From Alphaproteobacteria bacterium (GTDB lineage: Bacteria; Pseudomonadota; Alphaproteobacteria; Rickettsiales; UBA6187), in the NCBI GenBank assembly GCA_024280585.1, contig JAJRPW010000059.1, positions 1 to 9,421 on the forward strand: a DNA stretch of 9,421 nt. Reading direction: 5' to 3'. Below the pieces are notes generated by a model. That model ran no database searches and was not told the DNA's origin. It saw nothing but the letters and a program-made list of their open reading frames with translations. Position 1 is the first letter of the stretch. Every line of letters begins with the position of its first letter. The translations under genes were made by a program, and so were the position numbers. Below, one piece after another: positions 1-4,931 of the stretch.

Positions 1-49
1 AAGCCACAAATAAATTTCTACCACTAAAACTACTATATTCTCTACTCAT
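1..49 (-). CDS. N-terminus of an unidentified gene, cut by the left window edge
   Basis: An ATG on the minus strand at 49-47 opens a frame that stays open to the window edge and reads MSREYSSFSGRNLFVA. The start is supported by a strong purine-rich ribosome binding region just upstream on the minus strand (AAGGAAAGGAAAA immediately before the ATG, plus-strand 50-62) and by a consensus-like promoter about 55 bp further upstream (103-133). Sixteen residues are too few to assign a family. The visible part is rich in Ser and Gly and is not an obvious signal peptide, although hydrophobic residues begin to appear at the end (NLFVA). It is transcribed divergently from the acetyltransferase-leuA pair. 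I am fairly confident that a real gene starts here, and have no view on its product. Confidence 0.6.
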   Translation of the reverse strand, partial: MSREYSSFSGRNLFVA

Positions 50-102
50 TTTTCCTTTCCTTGTTTCTCTTTTTATTTTAATATATCGTGTAACTTGCGC
101 GC

Positions 103-133
103 ATTATACCCCCCCCCCGCCAGCTCTTGTCAA
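103..133 (-). promoter_or_regulatory. Consensus sigma70-type promoter with a ten-G tract in a 19-bp spacer (candidate phase-variable promoter)
   Basis: On the minus strand the -35 hexamer TTGACA (133-128) and the -10 hexamer TATAAT (108-103) both match consensus at six of six positions. The spacer between them (127-109) is 19 bp: AGAGCTGGC followed by ten consecutive G abutting the -10. The start site would fall near position 96, giving a leader of about 47 nt before the ATG at 49, with the ribosome binding region in between. The usual optimum spacer is about 17 bp, so loss of two G would create a near-ideal promoter. Homopolymeric G or C runs between -35 and -10 are the known basis of phase-variable expression of meningococcal porA and opc. 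Applying that here is inference. Confidence 0.65.
109..118. repeat. Homopolymer tract of ten C (ten G on the minus strand)
   Basis: Ten consecutive C lie on the plus strand in otherwise AT-rich intergenic DNA. The tract lies wholly inside the spacer of the minus-strand promoter described at 103-133 and touches its -10 box. Tracts of this length are prone to slippage during replication, and also to sequencing or assembly length error. The stated length should be treated as possibly variable. Confidence 0.85.
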
Positions 134-162
134 GTTATTATTACTAATTATTCTTTTATACA
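127..162 (+). promoter_or_regulatory. Weak candidate promoter for the acetyltransferase-leuA unit
   Basis: TTGTCA at 127-132 matches the -35 consensus at five of six positions and overlaps the minus-strand -35, because CTTGTCAAG (126-134) is a near-palindrome. A TATACA at 157-162 resembles a -10, but the distance between them is 24 bp, which is too long. The pair cannot be taken as one promoter, and no better pair was seen before position 195. A divergent promoter somewhere in 120-170 is expected from gene orientation, but its exact boxes are unresolved. Confidence 0.25.
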
Positions 163-194
163 GAATAACGTTTAAAAACTTTACAAAAGACGAT

Positions 195-656
195 GTGGCG
201 CTGTATTATATCTGGTGCGAAAAACCACATGTGAAGGAAAAATGGTTTCGCAAAGGCTACGAACCAAAAAAAGCTATTTTAGATAAAATTGGCGGTGACG
301 GTGGTACGGTACCGTTTATAATAGAAATCAACGATAGACCGATAGGCTACATCCAGTATTATCACTTGGATAAAAACAGCTGGGAAGCATTAAAAGACCA
401 GCCAGATGGAGCATTGGGATTTGATATATTCATAGGAGAAGAAGATTATGTTGGCAAAGGATATGGAAATAAGGTGGTCAATGCGTTCACGGATAGGCTT
501 CTTGCTCTGCCTGATACTCAAAAAATAATAGTTGACCCTTTCACAAGTGATAAAAGGGCGATTCGTTGCTATGAAAAGGCTGGTTTCAGCTTTTTACGCA
601 ATGATAAAGATGATATAGGCACAAAGATTTACATAATGGAAAAAACAAATGACTAA
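195..656 (+). CDS. AAC(6')-like GNAT family N-acetyltransferase
   Basis: The protein (153 aa from the GTG at 195) is a cytosolic GNAT-fold acetyl-CoA-dependent acetyltransferase. The acetyl-CoA pyrophosphate-binding loop is visible as YVGKGYG (residues 85-91), the RxxGxG/A motif with the Arg position not conserved. The C-terminal signature DPFTSDKRAIRCYEKAGF (114-131) closely follows the pattern of aminoglycoside 6'-N-acetyltransferases such as AAC(6')-Ib, as does the PIGYIQYY strand near residues 48-55. Its true substrate is not determined. Many chromosomal relatives act on other amines or on siderophore intermediates.

The start is problematic. The codons just upstream in the same frame (165-194, ITFKNFTKDD) resemble the first beta strand of the AAC(6') fold, yet no ATG, GTG or TTG occurs in frame between position 3 and 195. 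The last 8 bp overlap leuA, which suggests translational coupling. Family call is confident; start and substrate are not. Confidence 0.85.
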   Translation: MALYYIWCEKPHVKEKWFRKGYEPKKAILDKIGGDGGTVPFIIEINDRPIGYIQYYHLDKNSWEALKDQPDGALGFDIFIGEEDYVGKGYGNKVVNAFTDRLLALPDTQKIIVDPFTSDKRAIRCYEKAGFSFLRNDKDDIGTKIYIMEKTND

Positions 657-2166
657 AAAAGACAAAATAATCATATTCGACACAACATTGCGCGATGGTG
701 AGCAATCGCCCGGCGCAACGATGAATATGAACGAAAAAATATTAATTGCCCAAACATTGGATAAAATGGGTGTGGATATAATTGAGGCCGGTTTTGCTAT
801 CGCATCAAAGGGTGACTTTGAGGCGGTAAATGAAGTGGCGAAGGTGGTAAAAGATGCAGTAGTTTGTTCGCTTGCACGGGCAAAACGTCCTGATATTGAT
901 GCGGCATCAGAGGCAATTAAAACGGCCAAAAACGGCCGTATTCATACATTCATATCCACCAGCGAAATTCATTTAAAATATCAGATCAAAATGACCGAGG
1001 AGGAAGTGCTTGAGGCTATCAGGGATTCTGTTTCATATTCACGCAATTTATGCGGTGACGTGGAATGGTCAGGAATGGATGCCACGCGCACAAGAGACGA
1101 TTTCTTGTGCAAAGCCGTTGAAACCGCTATTAATGCCGGCGCAACCACGATTAATTTACCGGACACAGTTGGTTACACAACCCCAACTGAATATGCGGAA
1201 CTTATCCAAATGGTCAGAAACCGAGTGCCCAACATAGATAAAGCGATAATTTCCGTTCATTGTCATGATGATTTGGGCTTGGCTGTTGCCAATTCCCTGG
1301 CGGCGATTGGAGCTGGTGCGCGCCAGATTGAATGCACCATAAATGGGCTTGGTGAACGCGCCGGCAATACAGCTTTGGAAGAAATTGTTATGGCGATTAA
1401 AACCCGCAATGACGCTTTGCCATATGAAACAAATATCGACAGCACGCAAATAATCCGCGCATCGAAGTTAGTATCAACAATCACCGGTTTTGTAGTACAA
1501 AATAATAAGGCTATTGTTGGTTCAAATGCATTTGCCCATGAATCAGGCATACACCAGGATGGAATGTTAAAAAATGCCAGCACTTATGAAATAATGACAC
1601 CCGAATCGGTCGGATTGCATAAATCAGAATTGGTGATGGGCAAGCATTCTGGCCGCCATGCTTTCAAGAAAAAACTTGAGGAATTGGGTTTTAATTTAGG
1701 TGATAATGTTTTTGCGCAAGCATTTGCTGATTTCAAAGATCTTGCCGATAAAAAGAAAGAAATTTACGACGAGGATATTATAGCACTTCTTGATAATAAT
1801 GCTATTAAGGTTGTTGAGGCGATTGAACTTGAGTCATTACAAATTATTTGTGGGTCTGACGGAAAGCCGCAATCAAACCTGGAATTAAATATTAAAGGGC
1901 GGGTAGAAAAGGCTGAGACAACAGGCGATGGACCAGTTGATGCGCTGTTCAATGGTATAAAAAAATTAGTTCCACATGGTGCTAAATTGGAGTTATATCA
2001 GGTGCATGCGGTGACCGGAGGAACAGACGCACAGGCTGAGGTTACTGTGCGTTTGAATAATGACGGGCGGATTGTGACGGGTAATTCAAGAAATACTGAC
2101 ACCTTAGTTGCATCAGCACTTGCTTATTTAGCCGCAGTCAATAAGATAGGCGGTCTGAAAGAATAA
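649..2166 (+). CDS. leuA: 2-isopropylmalate synthase
   Basis: This enzyme catalyses the first committed step of leucine biosynthesis, condensing acetyl-CoA with 2-ketoisovalerate to 2-isopropylmalate (EC 2.3.3.13) in the cytosol. At 505 aa it has the usual length of the bacterial type. The N-terminal HMGL-like TIM barrel begins with DTTLRDGEQSPG (11-22), which includes the catalytic Arg15 and the metal ligand Asp16. The metal-binding HCHDD lies at 204-208, GLGERAGN at 233-240 and HESGIHQDG at 297-305. The region from about residue 370 to the end is the LeuA regulatory domain, which in the family binds leucine for feedback inhibition.

The ATG at 649 overlaps the end of the acetyltransferase gene by 8 bp and sets the N-terminus where homologs normally start. 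No leucine leader peptide or attenuator is visible upstream. The protein looks intact with all key residues present. Confidence 0.97.
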   Translation: MTKKDKIIIFDTTLRDGEQSPGATMNMNEKILIAQTLDKMGVDIIEAGFAIASKGDFEAVNEVAKVVKDAVVCSLARAKRPDIDAASEAIKTAKNGRIHTFISTSEIHLKYQIKMTEEEVLEAIRDSVSYSRNLCGDVEWSGMDATRTRDDFLCKAVETAINAGATTINLPDTVGYTTPTEYAELIQMVRNRVPNIDKAIISVHCHDDLGLAVANSLAAIGAGARQIECTINGLGERAGNTALEEIVMAIKTRNDALPYETNIDSTQIIRASKLVSTITGFVVQNNKAIVGSNAFAHESGIHQDGMLKNASTYEIMTPESVGLHKSELVMGKHSGRHAFKKKLEELGFNLGDNVFAQAFADFKDLADKKKEIYDEDIIALLDNNAIKVVEAIELESLQIICGSDGKPQSNLELNIKGRVEKAETTGDGPVDALFNGIKKLVPHGAKLELYQVHAVTGGTDAQAEVTVRLNNDGRIVTGNSRNTDTLVASALAYLAAVNKIGGLKE

Positions 2167-2186
2167 AAACTCCATCTTATTTACAC

Positions 2187-2221
2187 TAAAAACTTGCACT
2201 TGCACTGAAGTTGGTTACATT
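2187..2221 (+). repeat. 35-bp direct repeat, copy 1, upstream of mreB
   Basis: This 35-bp element matches 3450-3484 at 34 of 35 positions in the same orientation; the one difference is G at 2214 against A at 3477. It begins TAAAAACTTGCACTTGCAC, which contains a tandem hexamer CTTGCA-CTTGCA (2193-2204), and ends GTTGGTTACATT. AACTT (2191-2195) and AAGTT (2208-2212) form short inverted arms. It lies 62 bp before the mreB start. The flanking bases on both sides of the two copies are unrelated, so the similarity has sharp edges. Confidence 0.9.
2194..2221 (+). promoter_or_regulatory. Candidate mreB promoter inside the repeat
   Basis: TTGCAC (2194-2199) and TACATT (2216-2221) are separated by 16 bp and could serve as -35 and -10 boxes, giving a start near 2228 and a leader of about 55 nt before mreB. 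The matches to consensus are only moderate (three and four of six). A perfect TATAAT occurs just outside the repeat at 2227-2232 but lacks a well-spaced -35 (TTGCAC at 2200-2205 is 21 bp away). The repeated context supports a regulatory role more than the box scores do. Confidence 0.4.
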
Positions 2222-2283
2222 AGTCCTATAATTATGAATTTAAGCATTGTATAAATAAACTCTAACAAAAGGTAAAAAACAAA

Positions 2284-3327
2284 ATGTTATCAAAAATATT
2301 CGGCTCTTTATCATGTGACATGGCAATAGATTTAGGAACGGCCAACACTCTGGTTTATGTAAGCGGAAGGGGTATTGTTCTAAATGAGCCATCAGTAGTT
2401 GCCCTGCTTAGGGATAAAGGTAATTCCGTTCCTTATGCTTTTGGTAATGAAGCGAAGATGATGTTGGGCAGAACTCCGGCTGAAATTGAAGCGATTCGCC
2501 CCTTAAAAGACGGTGTTATTGCTGACTTCAAAGGCGCTGAAGAGATGATTAAACATTTTATTCGCACAGTTCATAACCGTAAATGGCTTACAGGTCCGCT
2601 TATAATTATTTGCGTGCCATCTGGCTCAACTCCCGTTGAAAGGCGTGCCATACAAGATGCGGCTGAAAGCGCTGGCGCACGTGAAGTATTCCTGATTGAA
2701 GAGCCAATGGCTGCTGCAATTGGTGCTGATCTTCCGGTTACAGAGCCTACAGGCTCCATGATTGTTGATATTGGTGGTGGAACAACTGAGGTTGCAGTGC
2801 TTTCCCTTGGCGGAATTGTTTATGCGCGTTCGGTTCGAGTCGGCGGCGATATGATGGATGAAGCAATTATTTCTTATATTCGCCGTTGCCATAACTTGCT
2901 AATTGGTGAATCTACAGCTGAAAAAATCAAGAAAACTATTGGCTCAGCCTGTATTCCTGATGAAGGTGAAGGCAAGGTTATGGAAATCAAAGGGCGTGAT
3001 TTGGTTAATGGCGTGCCGAAGGAAATTGTTTTGACTGAAGCACAAGTGGCAGAAAGCCTGACAGAACCTGTTAGCCAGATCGTTGAGGCTGTAAAAATCG
3101 CTTTGGAATGCACTCCTCCTGAATTATCTTCGGATATTGTTGATAAGGGAATTGTGATGTCCGGCGGTGGTGCTTTATTGAATAATTTAGATACAGTTTT
3201 AAGAGATGCAACCGGCCTTCCTGTGTTTGTTGCCGACGATCCTTTATCTTGTGTGGTGCTTGGAACTGGTAAAGCCCTGGAAAACCATAAGCAATTAAAA
3301 CACCATATTTTGTTTAAACAGGAATAA
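2284..3327 (+). CDS. mreB: Rod shape-determining protein MreB (bacterial actin)
   Basis: MreB is a cytoplasmic, membrane-associated actin homolog that forms ATP-dependent filaments and steers the lateral wall synthesis complex. The length of 347 aa is typical. The actin-fold nucleotide-binding elements are all present: phosphate-1 loop DLGTANTLVY (16-25), phosphate-2 loop IVDIGGGTTE (160-169), and the adenosine-binding IVMSGGGALL (290-299). The IEEPMAAAIGA segment before phosphate-2 and VGGDMMDEAI after it are also MreB hallmarks. The short N-terminus (MLSKIFG) is consistent with an amphipathic membrane anchor.

The ATG at 2284 is preceded by AAAAGG at 2267-2272, an adequate ribosome binding site. 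The gene has its own upstream region with the 35-bp repeat, and a further repeat-bearing gap separates it from mreC. This suggests that mreB can be transcribed separately from the rest of the cluster. Confidence 0.98.
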   Translation: MLSKIFGSLSCDMAIDLGTANTLVYVSGRGIVLNEPSVVALLRDKGNSVPYAFGNEAKMMLGRTPAEIEAIRPLKDGVIADFKGAEEMIKHFIRTVHNRKWLTGPLIIICVPSGSTPVERRAIQDAAESAGAREVFLIEEPMAAAIGADLPVTEPTGSMIVDIGGGTTEVAVLSLGGIVYARSVRVGGDMMDEAIISYIRRCHNLLIGESTAEKIKKTIGSACIPDEGEGKVMEIKGRDLVNGVPKEIVLTEAQVAESLTEPVSQIVEAVKIALECTPPELSSDIVDKGIVMSGGGALLNNLDTVLRDATGLPVFVADDPLSCVVLGTGKALENHKQLKHHILFKQE

Positions 3328-3449
3328 TGTCTGAATGTATAGCTTATGTTCAGATAGCTCTTTGCTGTGGTGCTGACTAATAATTCGTTAATAGGTGAAT
3401 ACGACGAGTCCGCAGTACGACAACGTTCGGAGAAGATATGGAATTGGTA
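3328..3449. other. mreB-mreC intergenic region before the second repeat copy
   Basis: No coding frame is credible here. A short inverted repeat TCTGAA (3330-3335) / TTCAGA (3349-3354) lies right after the mreB stop, but it has a 13-nt loop and no following T run, so it is a weak terminator candidate at best. The block at 3400-3431 is more GC-rich than its surroundings. It holds TACGAC twice, 16 bp apart (3400-3405 and 3416-3421), and inverted arms TCCG (3409-3412) / CGGA (3428-3431). Its function is unknown. Confidence 0.4.
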
Positions 3450-3484
3450 TAAAAACTTGCACTTGCACTGAAGTTGATTACATT
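3450..3484 (+). repeat. 35-bp direct repeat, copy 2, upstream of mreC
   Basis: This is the second copy of the element at 2187-2221, with one substitution (A at 3477). It keeps the tandem CTTGCA hexamer, the AACTT/AAGTT arms and the terminal TTACATT. It ends 89 bp before the preferred mreC start at 3574, or 14 bp before the longer alternative at 3499. If TTGCAC (3457-3462) and TACATT (3479-3484) act as promoter boxes, transcription would start near 3491. That would leave a leader of about 80 nt to the start at 3574 and would put most of the longer N-terminus in the untranslated leader. Confidence 0.9.
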
Positions 3485-3573
3485 CGCTTTGTGGTTATAT
3501 GTATAGTGTTCCTGTTTTATTACTAAAGCAGGAAATCAGGGCGCAGTGTAAATTAAAATATTTGGATTTTTAT

Positions 3574-4422
3574 ATGGTTTTAGGATCTGGCGGCAAAGTG
3601 AGTTCAAGCTCAATTATACATATTTCAAAACCAGCTCGGGCATTAATAAAACGTTTTTCTCTGATTATTCTTATAATTATTTCTGTAGCGGGGCTTTTCA
3701 TAAGCCAGGACGAAAGCGTTGCTTCCAAAAAAATGCGTATCGCAATATTAGAAACCACAGCACCGTTTATTGACGTAGTTGCCAAACCTTTTAGTTGGGC
3801 TTTTAGTGCTAATGAATCTTTGAGGAGCTATTTTTTTGTGCATGATAAAAATGAATCATTGCAACAGGAAAATAAAAAACTGCGAAACCAATTAATTTCC
3901 TTGTCGCAGACAAAAACTGAGAATGTCAAGCTACGTGGGCTTTTAAATTATATTTCCAAGCCAGAATATTCGTTTATATCGGCAAAAGTGGTTGGCGATG
4001 CATCAAACCCTTTTCTACGCTCTATCATAATAAATGCAGGTGAAAAAGATAACATAAAAAAAGGCCAGGCTGTTGTGAACGAGTCCGGCTTGGTAGGACG
4101 AATAATTGAGGTGGGTGGAAAAAATTCCCGCGTATTATTATTTACCGATATAAACTCCAAGATCCCTGTCATAAGTTCTAACAGCCGAGAGCGCAGCATT
4201 TTATCGGGGAATAACAGCAACTTCCCTAGGCTTAAATATCTAGCCAAGGATACAAGGATTGCAGAAGGCGAAATTGTTGTAACATCGGGGGATGGCGAAC
4301 TTTTTCCACCAGGCATACAAATTGGCGTTATAGAAAAAACTGATGATAATATTTATAAAATTCAACCATTTGTCAGATGGCACAGACTTGAGCATCTTAG
4401 TATAATCAATTATGCAGGTTAA
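3574..4422 (+). CDS. mreC: Rod shape-determining protein MreC
   Basis: MreC is a bitopic inner-membrane protein whose periplasmic part dimerises and activates PBP2-RodA. From the ATG at 3574 it is 282 aa. A basic cytoplasmic stretch is followed by one transmembrane helix (about residues 28-44, FSLIILIIISVAGLFIS). A coiled coil (about 78-125, with heptad-like ESLQQENKKLRNQL) and the double beta-barrel domain follow. The domain includes GLVGRIIEVGGKNSRVLLFTD and the late SGDGELFPPGIQIGVI.

The frame also has an ATG at 3499, adding 25 residues with no good ribosome binding site and starting only about 8 bp after the predicted transcription start. I prefer 3574, whose product opens with MVLGSGGK before the basic segment, though its own upstream signal is only a weak GGA. 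mreD follows after 2 bp. Function is certain; the start is not. Confidence 0.93.
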   Translation: MVLGSGGKVSSSSIIHISKPARALIKRFSLIILIIISVAGLFISQDESVASKKMRIAILETTAPFIDVVAKPFSWAFSANESLRSYFFVHDKNESLQQENKKLRNQLISLSQTKTENVKLRGLLNYISKPEYSFISAKVVGDASNPFLRSIIINAGEKDNIKKGQAVVNESGLVGRIIEVGGKNSRVLLFTDINSKIPVISSNSRERSILSGNNSNFPRLKYLAKDTRIAEGEIVVTSGDGELFPPGIQIGVIEKTDDNIYKIQPFVRWHRLEHLSIINYAG

Positions 4423-4424
4423 TC

Positions 4425-4931
4425 ATGTCGGTTTTTCTCAAAATAAAATTATTTTATCCAAAAATAATAGCTATTTTATTAGTTATTTTGAGCTTCATAC
4501 CACTCGGGATTCCCGGCGCTAAAACATTTTTTCCTTTGGTCGATTTAATGGTAATATACTATTGGTGTGTTTATCGGCCGGAATTAATGCCCAACTGGTT
4601 TGTATTTTTAATGGGACTCACCCAAGATGCTATAACTGGATTCCCGTTTGGATTTAACGCGTTGAATAATTTACTGTTCAGGTCAACAACCATGTTTTTA
4701 AAGGATAAATACTCAAAGGAATCGTTCGTAGTCGTATGGCAGGGTTTTGCTTTAATGGCAGCCTCATTCATGGTTTTTAAATATGGTTTATTTGCTTTGG
4801 TGACAGGCGCTATGGCTCCAATTGGAGTGATATTTGTGCAGTTGCTGATATCAATTGCGCTATACCCTGTTTTTCATAGTCTATTTAATTTTATAATAAC
4901 AACATTGCCGGAACAACCAGCCGATGCTTAA
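4425..4931 (+). CDS. mreD: Rod shape-determining membrane protein MreD
   Basis: MreD is a small polytopic inner-membrane protein that works with MreC in the elongasome. The 168-aa product is strongly hydrophobic, with about five predicted membrane segments (near 13-29, 37-50, 56-70, 103-126 and 130-158). It carries the family signature GLTQDAITGFPFG (64-76), with Asp68, Gly72, Pro74 and Gly76 in the expected pattern. It starts 2 bp after mreC and its last 8 bp overlap the start of mrdA, so the three genes are almost certainly co-transcribed and translationally coupled. Sequence conservation in this family is low, so identification rests on the motif, hydropathy and gene position, which all agree. 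Confidence 0.93.
   Translation: MSVFLKIKLFYPKIIAILLVILSFIPLGIPGAKTFFPLVDLMVIYYWCVYRPELMPNWFVFLMGLTQDAITGFPFGFNALNNLLFRSTTMFLKDKYSKESFVVVWQGFALMAASFMVFKYGLFALVTGAMAPIGVIFVQLLISIALYPVFHSLFNFIITTLPEQPADA

Noticed and set aside
92..104. Partial resemblance of AACTTGC near the left promoter to the 35-bp mre repeat
   Set aside because: Only about seven bases match and the tandem hexamer is absent, which is expected by chance.
594..929. Minus-strand open frame of 111 codons opposite the acetyltransferase end and leuA start
   Set aside because: It is antisense to the conserved LeuA active-site region and has low-complexity composition. It is a shadow of the coding strand.
2199..2232. Heat-shock (RpoH-type) promoter upstream of mreB, CTTGCA plus CCTATAAT
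   Set aside because: The spacing is about 20 bp, too long for RpoH promoters, and the CCTAT part is absent after the second repeat copy.
3330..3354. Inverted repeat TCTGAA/TTCAGA after mreB as an intrinsic terminator
   Set aside because: The stem is only 6 bp with a 13-nt loop and no T run follows, so it does not meet the form of an intrinsic terminator.
3401..3425. Sequence resembling part of a hammerhead ribozyme core (ACGACGAGTCCG... ACGACAAC)
   Set aside because: The essential CUGANGA and GAAA core elements are not intact and no flanking stems can be formed, so the resemblance is chance.
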